Assembly (NCBI GenBank): GCA_943735955.1
Contig: OX030958.1
Location: 10,978,126-11,042,125, forward strand
Origin: Piscicola geometra
Lineage: Eukaryota; Annelida; Clitellata; Hirudinida; Piscicolidae
Length of the DNA: 64,000 nucleotides
Reading direction: 5' to 3'
Shown: positions 48,749-60,923 of the stretch, piece after piece
Layout of the letters: the number at the start of each line of letters is the position of its first letter
Numbering within the stretch: position 1 is the first letter of the stretch
The notes under the pieces: model-generated
Told to the model about the DNA's origin: nothing
Seen by the model: the letters and a program-made list of their open reading frames with translations, nothing else
Databases searched by the model: none
Made by a program: the position numbers and the translations under genes

Positions 48749-48926
48749 ACCCTCTTTCCTTTACTAAGGGGGGTGAATAGAGCAAAAAAAAATTTTATTA
48801 CGATAAATAGACGATAAGATCGAAACGAGTTGTTAATACACTAAGTGAGCGGTCATCGAGGGAGATAGGAGATGCGACGGCGGATGCCGTCGAAAAACAT
48901 GAAAGTCTTAGAAAATTAAGAGTAAA

Positions 48927-49095
48927 TTCACAGATTATAATCGCGTTTCAATGGGACCCAAGCCGATTAAAGCATGTTTTCTCGCGCATTCGACCGGAGC
49001 GGTGAGGATCTCGGCCTAGCGTGGAATTTCATTGCCGGTGAAAAGTTTTTTAAATAAAAATTTTAAAAAATCTTTCGTTCAATCATGAGACAAAT
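48927..49095 (-). repeat. Block A, recombinant type (island 3)
   Basis: Same allele switch as in island 2; starts TTCACAG rather than TTTACAG, a variant shared only with island 2. Confidence 0.8.
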
Positions 49096-49301
49096 CTCAA
49101 AATAAGTTCATTTGACAAGAGTTGCCATTTGAAACTTTATTATCTTGAGTTTCGAAGCATGCCTATACCTATAGAATATACAAGAGTTAACTAGCGTGAG
49201 ACATCGAGTTTCAATTTTTGTGAAACGAAAATAAGGCCGTATAAGAGACGATAGGATTGAAACAATTTTATTTTAACTGCTGTCTATATCAACCAACACC
49301 T

Positions 49302-51556
49302 TTCATCGTCTTCATCGTCTTCATCGTCTTCACCGTCTTCATCGTATTCATCGTCTTCATCGTCTTCACCGTCTTCACCGTCTTCATCGTCTTCATCGTT
49401 TTCACCGTCTTCACCGTCTTCACCGTCTTCACCGTCTTCATCGCCTTCACCGTCTTCATCGTCTTCATCGTCTTCACCGTCTTCATCGTCTTCATCGTCT
49501 TCACCGTCTTCATCGTCTTCATCGTCTTCACCGTCTTCATCGTCTTCACCGTCTTCATCGTCTTCATCGTTCGTCTTCACCGTCTTCATCGTCTTCACCG
49601 TCTTCATCGTCTTCACCGTCTTCATCGTCTTCACCGTCTTAACCGTCTTCATCGTCTTCACCATCTTCATCGTCTTCATTGTCTTCATCGTATTCACCGT
49701 CTTCACCGTCTTCACCGTCTTCATCGTCTTCACCGTCTTCATCGTCTTCACCGTCTTCATCGTCTTCATCGTTCGTCTTCACCGTCTTCATCGTCTTCAC
49801 CGTCTTCATCGTCTTCATCGTTCGTCTTCACCGTCTTCACCGTCTTCGTCGTCTTCACCGTCTTCACCGTCTTCACCGTCTTTACCGTCTTCATCGTCTT
49901 CACCGTCTTCATCGTCTTCATCGTCTTCACCGTCTTCATCGTCTTCACCGTCTTCATCGTCTTTACCGTCTTCATCGTCTTCACCGTCTTCATCGTCTTC
50001 ATCGTCTTCACCGTCTTCATCGTCTTCACCGTCTTCATCGTCTTCATCGTCTTCACCGTCTTCACCGTCTTTACCGTCTTCATCGTCTTCACCGTCTTCA
50101 TCGTCTTCACCGTCTTCATCGTCTTCATCGTTCGTCTTCACCGTCTTCACCGTCTTCGTCGTCTTCACCGTCTTCACCGTCTTCACCGTCTTTACCGTCT
50201 TCATCGTCTTCACCGTCTTCATCGTCTTCATCGTCTTCACCGTCTTCATCGTCTTCACCGTCTTCATCGTCTTCATCGTCTTCACCGTCTTCACCGTCTT
50301 TACCGTCTTCATCGTCTTCACCGTCTTCATCGTCTTCATCGTCTTCACCGTCTTCATCGTCTTCATCGTTCGTCTTCACCGTCTTCATCGTCTTCACCGT
50401 CTTCATCGTCTTCATCGTTCGTCTTCACCGTCTTCACCGTCTTCGTCGTCTTCACCGTCTTCACCGTCTTCACCGTCTTTACCGTCTTCATCGTCTTCAC
50501 CGTCTTCATCGTCTTCATCGTCTTCACCGTCTTCACCGTCTTCATCGTCTTCATCGTCTTCACCGTCTTCACCGTCTTCACCGTCTTTACCGTCTTCATC
50601 GTCTTCACCGTCTTCATCGTCTTCATCGTCTTCACCGTCTTCATCGTCTTCACCGTCTTAACCGTCTTCATCGTCTTCACCATCTTCATCGTCTTCATTG
50701 TCTTCATCGTCTTCACCGTCTTCACCGTCTTCACCGTCTTCATCGTCTTCACCGTCTTCATCGTCTTCACCGTCTTCATCGTCTTCATCGTTCGTCTTCA
50801 CCGTCTTCATCGTCTTCACCGTCTTCATCGTCTTCATCGTTCGTCTTCACCGTCTTCACCGTCTTCGTCGTCTTCACCGTCTTCATCGTCTTCACCGTCT
50901 TCATCGTCTTCATCGTCTTCACCGTCTTCCTCGTCTTCATCGTCTTCATCGTCTTCATCGTTCGTCTTCACCGTCTTCATCGTCTTCACCGTCTTCACCG
51001 TCTTCATCGTCTTCATCGTTTTCACCGTCTTCACCGTCTTCACCGTCTTCACCGTCTTCATCGCCTTCACCGTCTTCATCGTCTTCATCGTCTTCATCGT
51101 CTTCACCGTCTTCATCGTCTTCATCGTCTTCACCGTCTTCATCGTCTTCACCGTCTTCATCGTCTTCATCGTTCGTCTTCACCGTCTTCATCGTCTTCAC
51201 CGTCTTCATCGTCTTCACCGTCTTCATCGTCTTCACCGTCTTAACCGTCTTCATCGTCTTCACCATCTTCATCGTCTTCATTGTCTTCTTCGTCTTCACC
51301 GTCTTCACCGTCTTCACCGTCTTCACCGTCTTCATCGTCTTCACCGTCTTCATCGTCTTCACCGTCTTCATCGTCTTCATCGTTCGTCTTCACCGTCTTC
51401 ATCGTCTTCACCGTCTTCATCGTCTTCATCGTTCGTCTTCACCGTCTTCACCGTCTTCGTCGTCTTCACCGTCTTCATCGTCTTCACCGTCCTCATCGTC
51501 TTCATCGTCTTCACCGTCTTCCTCGTCTTCATCGTCTTCATTGTCTTCATCGTCTT
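49302..51556. repeat. Array D: 9-bp satellite, 2255 bp
   Basis: The left part duplicates array C. The right part repeats the array-end signature, including CTTCGTCG, CTTCCTCG and TCTTAACC, more than once (about 50871-50940 and 51455-51530). This suggests that a former island between them was lost or that the array end itself duplicated. Confidence 0.95.
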
Positions 51557-51622
51557 GCAACCATACTTCCCCCGGAATCAAAAATCTTTGGTTTCCCGGA
51601 GACTTCCCGCGGGGTCATATCT
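51557..51622 (-). pseudogene. Internal 18S rRNA fragment (island 4)
   Basis: Same 18S stretch; reads GCGGGAAGTCTCC on the minus strand where other islands read GCGGGCAGTCTCC, so it has one extra substitution from the conserved 18S. Confidence 0.88.
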
Positions 51623-51800
51623 ACCCTTTTTCCTTTACTAAGGGGGGTGAATAAAGCAAAAAAAAATATAATTACGATAAATAGACGATAAGATCGAAAC
51701 GAGTTGTTAATACACTAAGTGAGCGGTCATCGAGGGAGATAGGAGATGCGACGGCGGATGCCGTTGAAAAACATGAAAGTCTTAGAAAATTAAGAGTAAA

Positions 51801-51969
51801 TTTACAGATTATAATCGCGTTTCAATGGGACCCAAGCCGATTAAAGCATGTTTTCTCGCGCATTCGACCGGAGCGGTGAGGATCTCGGCCTAGCGTGGAA
51901 TTTCATTGCCGGTGAAAAATTTTTTAAATAAAAATTTTAAAAAATCTTTCGTTCAATCATGAGACAAAT
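51801..51969 (-). repeat. Block A, recombinant type (island 4)
   Basis: Copy 1 allele on the left (GATTAAAG), copy 2 alleles on the right (GCGGTGAGG, GCCGGTG, CTTTCGTTC). Confidence 0.8.
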
Positions 51970-52175
51970 CTCAAAATAAGTTCATTTGACAAGAGTTGCC
52001 ATTTGAAACTTTATTATCTTGAGTTTCGAAGCATGCCTATACCTATAGAATATACAAGAGTTAACTAGCGTGAGACATCGAGTTTCAATTTTTGTGAAAC
52101 GAAAATAAGGCCGTATAAGAGACGATAAGATTGAAACAATTTTATTTTAACTGCTGTCTATATCAACCAACACCT

Positions 52176-54078
52176 TTCATCGTCTTCATCGTCTTCACCG
52201 TCTTCATCGTCTTCATCGTCTTCATCGTCTTCACCGTCTTCACCGTCTTCATCGTCTTCATCGTTTTCACCGTCTTCACCGTCTTCACCGTCTTCACCGT
52301 CTTCATCGCCTTCACCGTCTTCATCGTCTTCATCGTCTTCACCGTCTTCATCGTCTTCATCGTCTTCACCGTCTTCACCGTCTTCACCGTCTTCATCGTC
52401 TTCATCGTTTTCACCGTCTTCACCGTCTTCATCGTCTTCACCGTCTTCATCGTCTTCATCGTCTTCACTGTCTTCACCGTCTTCATCGTCTTCACCGTCT
52501 TCATCGTCTTCATCGTTCGTCTTCATCGTCATCATCGTCTTCACCGTCTTCACCGTCTTCATCGTCTTCACCGTCTTCACCGTCTTCATCGTCTTCATCG
52601 TCTTCATCGTTTTCACCGTTTTCACCGTCTTCACCGTCTTCATCGTCTTCATCGTCTTCATTGTCTTCACCGTCTTCACCGTCTTCACCGTCTTCATCGT
52701 CTTCATCGTCTTCATCGTCTTCATCGTCTTCACCGTCTTCATCGTCTTCATCGTTCGTCTTCATCGTCATCATCGTCTTCACCGTCTTCATCGTCTTCAC
52801 CGTCTTCATCGTCTTCATCGTCTTCATCGTTTTCACCGTCTTCACCGTCTTCACCGTCTTCATCGTCTTCATCGTCTTCATCGTCTTCACCGTCTTCACC
52901 GTCTTCACCGTCTTCATCGTCTTCATCGTCTTCATCGTCTTCATCGTCTTCATCGTCTTCACCGTCTTTATCGTCTTCATCGTCTTCACCGTCTTCACCG
53001 TCTTCACCGTTTTCACCGTTTTCACCGTCTTCACCGTCTTCATCGTCTTCACCGTCTTCACCGTCTTCATCGTTTTCATCGTCTTCACCGTCTTCACCGT
53101 CTTCACCGTCTTCATCGCCTTCACCGTCTTCATCGTCTTCATCGTCTTCACCGTCTTCATCGTCTTCACCGTCTTCACCGTCTTCATCGTCTTCATCGTT
53201 TTCACCGTCTTCACCGTCTTCATCGTCTTCACCGTCTTCATCGTCTTCATCGTCTTCACCGTCTTCACCGTCTTCATCGTCTTCACCGTCTTCATCGTCT
53301 TTATCGTTCGTCTTCATCGTCATCATCGTCTTCACCGTCTTCACCGTCTTCATCGTCTTCACCGTCTTCACCGTCTTCATCGTCTTCATCGTCTTCATCG
53401 TTTTCACCGTCTTCACCGTCTTCACCGTCTTCATCGTCTTCATCGTCTTCATTGTCTTCACCGTCTTCACCGTCTTCACCGTCTTCATCGTCTTCATCGT
53501 CTTCATCGTCTTCATCGTCTTCACCGTCTTCATCGTCTTCATCGTTCGTCTTCATCGTCATCATCGTCTTCACCGTCTTCATCGTCTTCACCGTCTTCAT
53601 CGTCTTCATCGTCTTCATCGTTTTCACCGTCTTCACCGTCTTCACCGTCTTCACCGTCTTCATCGTCTTCATCGTCTTCATCGTCTTCACCGTCTTCACC
53701 GTCTTCACCGTCTTCATCGTCTTCATCGTCTTCATCGTCTTCACCGTCTTCACCGTCTTCATCGTCTTCACCGTCTTCATCGTCTTCATCGTTCGTCTTC
53801 ATCGTCTTCATCGTCTTCACCGTCTTCACCGTCTTCACCGTCTTCACCGTCTTCATCGTCTTCATCGTCTTCATCGTCTTCATCGTCTTCATCGTCTTCA
53901 CCGTCTTCATCGTCTTCATCGTCTTCATCGTCTTCACCGTCTTCACCGTTTTCACCGTCTTCACCGTCTTCACCGTCTTCATCGTCTTCACCGTCTTCAC
54001 CGTCTTCATCGTCTTCATCGTCTTCATCGTCTTCACCGTCCTCATCGTCTTCATCGTCTTCATTGTCTTCATCGTCTT
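52176..54078. repeat. Array E: 9-bp satellite, 1903 bp
   Basis: Distinguished by CGTCATCATCG variants after GTTC breaks (about 52528, 52767, 53312 and 53558), frequent GTTTTCACC and CATCGCC. Most of it recurs in array F at offset 2512, so islands 4 and 5 with their arrays are sister duplicates. Confidence 0.95.
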
Positions 54079-54144
54079 GCAACCATACTTCCCCCGGAAT
54101 CAAAAATCTTTGGTTTCCCGGAGACTTCCCGCGGGGTCATATCT
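54079..54144 (-). pseudogene. Internal 18S rRNA fragment (island 5)
   Basis: Same as island 4, including the GGGAAGTC substitution. Confidence 0.88.
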
Positions 54145-54322
54145 ACCCTTTTTCCTTTACTAAGGGGGGTGAATAAAGCAAAAAAAAATATAATTACGAT
54201 AAATAGACGATAAGATCGAAACGAGTTGTTAATACACTAAGTGAGCGGTCATCGAGGGAGATAGGAGATGCGACGGCGGATGCCGTTGAAAAACATGAAA
54301 GTCTTAGAAAATTAAGAGTAAA

Positions 54323-54491
54323 TTTACAGATTATAATCGCGTTTCAATGGGACCCAAGCCGATTAAAGCATGTTTTCTCGCGCATTCGACCGGAGCGGTG
54401 AGGATCTCGGCCTAGCGTGGAATTTCATTGCCGGTGAAAAAATTTTTAAATAAAAATTTTAAAAAATCTTTCGTTCAATCATGAGACAAAT
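54323..54491 (-). repeat. Block A, recombinant type (island 5)
   Basis: Same left/right allele combination as islands 2-4 and 7. Confidence 0.8.
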
Positions 54492-54697
54492 CTCAAAATA
54501 AGTTCATTTGACAAGAGTTGCCATTTGAAACTTTATTATCTTGAGTTTCGAAGCATGCCTATACCTATAGAATATACAAGAGTTAACTAGCGTGAGACAT
54601 CGAGTTTCAATTTTTGTGAAACGAAAATAAGGCCGTATAAGAGACGATAAGATTGAAACAATTTTATTTTAACTGCTGTCTATATCAACCAACACCT

Positions 54698-57600
54698 TTC
54701 ATCGTCTTCATCGTCTTCATCGTCTTCACCGTCTTCATCGTCTTCATCGTCTTCATCGTCTTCACCGTCTTCACCGTCTTCATCGTCTTCATCGTTTTCA
54801 CCGTCTTCACCGTCTCATCGCCTTCACCGTCTTCATCGTCTTCATCGTCTTCACCGTCTTCATCGTCTTCATCGTCTTCACCGTCTTCACCGTCTTCACC
54901 GTCTTCATCGTCTTCATCGTTTTCACCGTCTTCACCGTCTTCATCGTCTTCACCGTCTTCATCGTCTTCATCGTCTTCACTTTCTTCACCGTCTTCATCG
55001 TCTTCACCGTCTTCATCGTCTTCATCGTTCGTCTTCATCGTCATCATCGTCTTCACCGTCTTCACCGTCTTCATCGTCTTCACCGTCTTCACCGTCTTCA
55101 TCGTCTTCATCGTCTTCATCGTTTTCACCGTTTTCACCGTCTTCACCGTCTTCATCGTCTTCATCGTCTTCATTGTCTTCACCGTCTTCACCGTCTTCAC
55201 CGTCTTCATCGTCTTCATCGTCTTCATCGTCTTCATCGTCTTCACCGTCTTCATCGTCTTCATCGTTCGTCTTCATCGTCATCATCGTCTTCACCGTCTT
55301 CATCGTCTTCACCGTCTTCATCGTCTTCATCGTCTTCATCGTTTTCACCGTCTTCACCGTCTTCACCGTCTTCATCGTCTTCATCGTCTTCATCGTCTTC
55401 ACCGTCTTCACCGTCTTCACCGTCTTCATCGTCTTCATCGTCTTCATCGTCTTCATCGTCTTCATCGTCTTCACCGTCTTCATCGTCTTCATCGTCTTCA
55501 CCGTCTTCACCGTCTTCACCGTTTTCACCGTTTTCACCGTCATCACCGTCTTCATCGTCTTCACCGTCTTCACCGTCTTCATCGTTTTCATCGTCTTCAC
55601 CGTCTTCACCGTCTTCACCGTCTTCATCGCCTTCACCGTCTTCATCGTCTTCATCGTCTTCACCGTCTTCATCGTCTTCACCGTCTTCACCGTCTTCATC
55701 GTCTTCATCGTTTTCACCGTCTTCACCGTCTTCATCGTCTTCACCGTCTTCATCGTCTTCATCGTCTTCACCGTCTTCACCGTCTTCATCGTCTTCACCG
55801 TCTTCATCGTCTTTATCGTTCGTCTTCATCGTCATCATCGTCTTCACCGTCTTCACCGTCTTCATCGTCTTCACCGTCTTCACCGTCTTCATCGTCTTCA
55901 TCGTCTTCATCGTTTTCACCGTCTTCACCGTCTTCACCGTCTTCATCGTCTTCATCGTCTTCATTGTCTTCACCGTCTTCACCGTCTTCACCGTCTTCAT
56001 CGTCTTCATCGTCTTCATCGTCTTCATCGTCTTCACCGTCTTCATCGTCTTCATCGTTCGTCTTCATCGTCATCATCGTCTTCACCGTCTTCATCGTCTT
56101 CACCGTCTTCATCGTCTTCATCGTCTTCATCGTTTTCACCGTCTTCACCGTCTTCACCGTCTTCATCGTCTTCATCGTCTTCATCGTCTTCACCGTCTTC
56201 ACCGTCTTCACCGTCTTCATCGTCTTCATCGTCTTCATCGTCTTCACCGTCTTCACCGTCTTCATCGTCTTCACCGTCTTCATCGTCTTCATCGTTCGTC
56301 TTCATCGTCTTCATCGTCTTCACCGTCTTCACCGTCTTCACCGTCTTCACCGTCTTCATCGTCTTCATCGTCTTCATCGTCTTCATCGTCTTCATCGTCT
56401 TCACCGTCTTCATCGTCTTCATCGTCTTCATCGTCTTCACCGTCTTCACCGTTTTCACCGTCTTCACCGTCTTCACCGTCTTCATCGTCTTCACCGTCTT
56501 CACCGTCTTCATCGTCTTCATCGTCTTCATCGTCTTCACCGTCTTCACCGTCTTCATCGTCTTCATCGTTTTCACCGTCTTCACCGTCTTCACCGTCTTC
56601 ACCGTCTTCATCGCCTTCACCGTCTTCATCGTCTTCATCGTCTTCACCGTCTTCATCGTCTTCATCGTCTTCACCGTCTTCACCGTCTTCACCGTCTTCA
56701 TCGTCTTCATCGTTTTCACCGTCTTCACCGTCTTCACCGTCTTCATCGTCTTCACCGTCTTCATCGTCTTTATCGTCTTCACTGTCTTCACCGTCTTCAT
56801 CGTCTTCACCGTCTTCATCGTCTTTATCGTTCGTCTTCATCGTCATCATCGTCTTCACCGTCTTCACCGTCTTCATCGTCTTCACCGTCTTCACCGTCTT
56901 CATCGTCTTCATCGTCTTCATCGTTTTCACCGTCTTCACCGTCTTCACCGTCTTCATCGTCTTCATCGTCTTCATTGTCTTCACCGTCTTCACCGTCTTC
57001 ACCGTCTTCATCGTCTTCATCGTCTTCATCGTCTTCATCGTCTTCACCGTCTTCATCGTCTTCATCGTTCGTCTTCATCGTCATCATCGTCTTCACCGTC
57101 TTCATCGTCTTCACCGTCTTCATCGTCTTCATCGTCTTCATCGTTTTCACCGTCTTCACCGTCTTCACCGTCTTCACCGTCTTCACCGTCTTCATCGTCT
57201 TCATCGTTTTCACCGTCTTCACCGTCTTCACCGTCTTCACCGTCTTCATCGTCTTCATCGTCTTCATTGTCTTCACCGTCTTCACCGTCTTCACCGTCTT
57301 CATCGTCTTCATCGTCTTCATCGTCTTCATCGTCTTCACCGTCTTCATCGTCTTCACCGTCTTCATCGTCTTCATCGTCTTCACCGTCTTCACCGTCTTC
57401 ATCGTCTTCATCGTCTTCATCGTCTTCACCGTCTTCACCGTCTTCACCGTCTTCACCGTCTTCACCGTCTTCATCGCCTTCACCGTCTTCATCGTCTTCA
57501 TCGTCTTCATCGTTTTCACCGTCTTCACCGTCTTCACCGTCTTCATCGTCTTCATCGTCTTCATTGTCTTCACCGTCTTCACCGTCTTCACCGTCTTCAT

Positions 57601-59559
57601 CGTCTTCATCGTCTTCATCGTCTTCATCGTCTTCACCGTCTTCATCGTCTTCATCGTTCGTCTTCATCGTCATCATCGTCTTCACCGTCTTCATCGTCTT
57701 CACCGTCTTCATCGTCTTCATCGTCTTCATCGTTTTCACCGTCTTCACCGTCTTCACCGTCTTCATCGTCTTCATCGTCTTCATCGTCTTCACCGTCCTT
57801 ACCGTCTTCACCGTCTTCATCGTCTTCATCGTCTTCATCGTCTTCATCGTCTTCACCGTCTTCATCGTCTTCATCGTCTTCACCGTCTTCACCGTCTTCA
57901 CCGTTTTCACCGTCTTCACCGTCTTCATCGTCTTCACCGTCTTCACCGTCTTCATCGTCTTCATCGTCTTCACCGTCTTCACCGTCTTCACCGTCTTCAT
58001 CGCCTTCACCGTCTTCATCGTCTTCATCGTCTTCACCGTCTTCATCGTCTTCATCGTCTTCACCGTCTTCACCGTCTTCACCGTCTTCACCGTCTTTATT
58101 GTCTTCATCGTTTTCACCGTCTTCACCGTCTTCATCGTCTTCACCGTCTTCATCGTCTTCATCGTCTTCATCGTCTTCACCGTCTTCACCGTCTTAATCG
58201 TCTTCACCGTCTTCATCGTCTTCATCGTTCGTCTTCATCGTCTTCATCGTCTTCACCGTCTTCACCGTCTTCACCGTCTTCACCGTCTTCACCGTCTTCA
58301 TCGTCTTCATCGTCTTCATCGTTTTCACCGTCTTCACCGTCTTCACCGTCTTCACCGTCTTCATCGTCTTCATCGTCTTCATTGTCTTCACCGTCTTCAC
58401 CGTCTTCACCGTCTTCATCGTCTTCATCGTCTTCATCGTCTTCATCGTCTTCACCGTCTTCATCGTCTTCACCGTCTTCATCGTCTTCATCGTCTTTATC
58501 GTTTTCACCGTCTTCACCGTCTTCACCGTCTTCACCGTCTTCACCGTCTTCATCGCCTTCACCGTCTTCATCGTCTTCATTGTCTTCACCGTCTTCATCG
58601 TCTTCATCGTCTTCACCGTCTTCACCGTCTTCACCGTCTTCATCGTCTTCATCGTTTTCACCGTCTTCACCGTCTTCATCGTCTTCACCGTCTTCATCGT
58701 CTTCATCGTCTTCACTGTCTTCACCGTCTTCATCGTCTTCATCGTCTTCACCGTCTTCATCGTCTTCACCGTCTTCATCGTCTTCACCGTCTTCATCGTC
58801 TTCACCGTCTTCATCGTCTTCACCGTCTTCATCGTCTTTACCGTCTTCATCGTCTTCACCGTCTTCATCGTCTTCACCGTCTTCATCGTCTTCACCGTCT
58901 TCATCGTCTTCACCGTCTTCATCGTCTTCATCGTTCGTCTTCACCGTCTTCATCGTTTTCATCGTCTTCACCGTCTTCACCGTCTTCACCGTCTTCATCG
59001 TCTTCATCGTTCGTCTTCATCGTCTTCATCGTTCGTCTTCATCGTCTTCATCGTCTTCATCGTCTTCACCGTCTTCATCGTCTTCATCGTCTTCATCGTC
59101 TTCATCGTCTTCATCGTCTTCACCGTCTTCATCGTCTTCACCGTCTTCATCGTCTTCACCGTCTTCATCGTCTTCACCGTCTTCATCGTCTTCACCGTCT
59201 TCATCGTCTTCATCGTTCGTCTTCACCGTCTTCACAGTCTTCATCGTCTTCACCGTCTTCATCGTCTTTACCGTCTTCATCGTCTTCACCGTCTTCATCG
59301 TCTTCACCGTCTTCATCGTCTTCACCGTCTTCATCGTCTTCACCGTCTTCATCGTCTTCATCGTTCGTCTTCACCGTCTTCATCGTTTTCATCGTCTTCA
59401 CCGTCTTCACCGTCTTCACCGTCTTCATCGTCTTCATCGTTCGTCTTCATCGTCTTCATGGTTCGTCTTCATCGTCTTCATCGTCTTCATCGTCTTCATC
59501 GTCTTCATCGTCTTCATCGTCTTCATCGTCTTCATCGTCTTCATCGTCTTCATCGTCGT
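54698..59559. repeat. Array F: 9-bp satellite, 4862 bp
   Basis: The left part copies array E. Relative to E it has one extra ATC unit at the start and a 19-bp loss at about 54812 (CCGTCTCATCGCC), a rare out-of-register break. Further E-type CGTCATCATCG blocks follow at about 55040, 55278, 55830, 56068, 56840, 57079 and 57670. The last kilobase (58.7-59.55 kb) instead resembles array A, with CACAGTC and CTTTACC (about 59233-59271). Confidence 0.95.
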
Positions 59560-59625
59560 GCAACCATACTTCCCCCGGAATCAAAAATCTTTGGTTTCCC
59601 GGAGACTGCCCGCGGGGTCATATCT
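59560..59625 (-). pseudogene. Internal 18S rRNA fragment (island 6)
   Basis: Same central 18S stretch as in the other islands, with the GGGCAGTCTCCGGG form. Confidence 0.88.
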
Positions 59626-59803
59626 ACCCTTTTTCCTTAACTAAGGGAGGTGAATAAAGCAAAAAAAAATTTAATTACGATACATAGACGATAAGATCGA
59701 AACGATTTGTTAATACACTAAGTGAGCGGTCATCGAGGGAGATAGGAGATGCGACGGCGGATGCCGTTGAAAAACTTGAAAGTCTTAGAAAATTAGGAGT
59801 AAA

Positions 59804-59973
59804 TTTACAGATTATAATCGCGTTTCAATGGGACCCAAGCCGATTAAAGCATGTTTTCTCGCGCATTCGACCGGAGCGGCGAGGATCTCGGCCTAGCGTG
59901 GAATTTCATTGCCAGTGAAAAAAAATTTTAAATGAAATTTTTAAAAAATCTTTTGTTCAATCATGAGACAAAT
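59804..59973 (-). repeat. Block A copy 1 (island 6)
   Basis: Carries the left-copy alleles CCGATTAAAG, GAGCGGCGAGG, TTGCCAGTG and TCTTTTGTTC, exactly as in island 1. Confidence 0.85.
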
Positions 59974-60229
59974 TTGCGCGCCTGCTGCCTTCCTTGGATG
60001 TGGTAGCCGTTTTTCATGCTCCCTCTCCGGAATCGAACCCTGATTCTCCGTTACCCGTTACAACCATGGTAAGCATATCACATACCATCGAAAGTTGATA
60101 GGGCACACACTTGAAAGATCTGTCGCCGACGCTAGGTCGTGCGATCAGCCGTAATTTATTCAGAGTCACCAAAATTTATAGCCGAATCTTTGAGACAAGC
60201 ATATAACTACTGGCAGGATCAACCAGGTA
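59971..60229 (-). pseudogene. 18S rRNA 5' fragment with internal deletion (island 6)
   Basis: Same 259-nt fragment, same internal deletion and same end points as in island 1, so both descend from one rearranged ancestor. It keeps the conserved GGAGAGGGAGC where island 1 has GGAAAGGGAGC, but has GCATGAAAAACGG where island 1 keeps GAGAAACGG. Each copy has therefore decayed on its own since the duplication. Both share the non-canonical A in GAGCATGA. Confidence 0.95.
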
Positions 60230-60548
60230 ATACACGAGCAAGAAGACTAGCGTCGCTGGCCTAAAGTCGACGAGTCTTCTAGTCGCCTTCGATAGTCGTC
60301 GCCGCTCGTAAAAGCGGCTATATCGAAGATAATTTATCAGCTTCGAATCTCTGCTTTACCGAGATCGAGTGATGATGATAGGAGATCACGCGCTTATTGC
60401 CGCTAATAGACGTCCCCTTGAACGGTTAGCCTATCTTAAGCGAATAAGCAGCGCATCAGGCCAGTGGGGAATAACAAACGTTCAAGGTGCTTTTTGAGAA
60501 ACTCGTTTCGAGCTCAAAATATTTGATCGGTCAGCCTTTTTATAATCG
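60230..60548 (-). other. 5' ETS-like segment (island 6)
   Basis: 319 bp, near-identical to 44987-45305; I noticed one difference (CAGCTTCGAATC against CAGCTTAGAATC). Identified by position upstream of the 18S 5' end. Confidence 0.7.
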
Positions 60549-60717
60549 TTTACAGATTATAATCGCGTTTCAATGGGACCCAAGCCGGTGAAGGCATGTT
60601 TTCTCGCGCATTCGACCGGAGCGGTGAGGATCTCGGCCTAGCGTGGAATTTCATTGCCGGTGAAAAATGTTTAGAATAAAAATTTTAAAAAATCTTTCGT
60701 TCAATCATGAGACAAAT
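60549..60717 (-). promoter_or_regulatory. Block A copy 2 (island 6): possible rDNA promoter region
   Basis: Right-copy alleles CCGGTGAAGG, GAGCGGTGAGG and TTGCCGGTG. Directly upstream of the ETS-like segment in transcription order; promoter role is inferred from position only. Confidence 0.35.
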
Positions 60718-60923
60718 CTCAAAATAAGTTCATTTGACAAGAGTTGCCATTTGAAAATTTATTATCTTGAGTTTCGAAGCATGCCTATACCTATAGAATA
60801 TACAAGAGTTAACTAGCGTGAGACATCGAGTTTCAATTTTTGTGAAACGAAAATAAGGCCGTATAAGAGACAATAAGATTGAAACAATTTTATTTTAACT
60901 GCTGTCTATATCAACCAACACCT

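Larger units (their letters stand above)
48683..49301 (-). other. Island 3 (short form), 619 bp
   Basis: Near-exact copy of island 2 (offset 2394). Single block A at 48927-49095. The flanks 48749-48926 and 49096-49301 hold nothing I can identify. Confidence 0.9.
51557..52175 (-). other. Island 4 (short form), 619 bp
   Basis: Single block A at 51801-51969. Shares with island 5 the change GAGACTTCCCGC (GAGACTGCCCGC elsewhere). Flanks 51623-51800 and 51970-52175 are unidentified. Confidence 0.9.
54079..54697 (-). other. Island 5 (short form), 619 bp
   Basis: Single block A at 54323-54491. Sister of island 4 by the shared GACTTCCCGC change. Flanks 54145-54322 and 54492-54697 are unidentified. 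Confidence 0.9.
59560..60923 (-). other. Island 6 (long form): rDNA-derived cassette, 1364 bp
   Basis: Second complete cassette, same length and order as island 1: internal 18S fragment, unidentified sequence (59626-59803), block A copy 1, 18S 5' fragment, ETS-like segment, block A copy 2 and unidentified sequence (60718-60923). It differs from island 1 by scattered single bases. Its array junction reads GTCGTGCAACC instead of GTCTTGCAACC. Confidence 0.9.
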
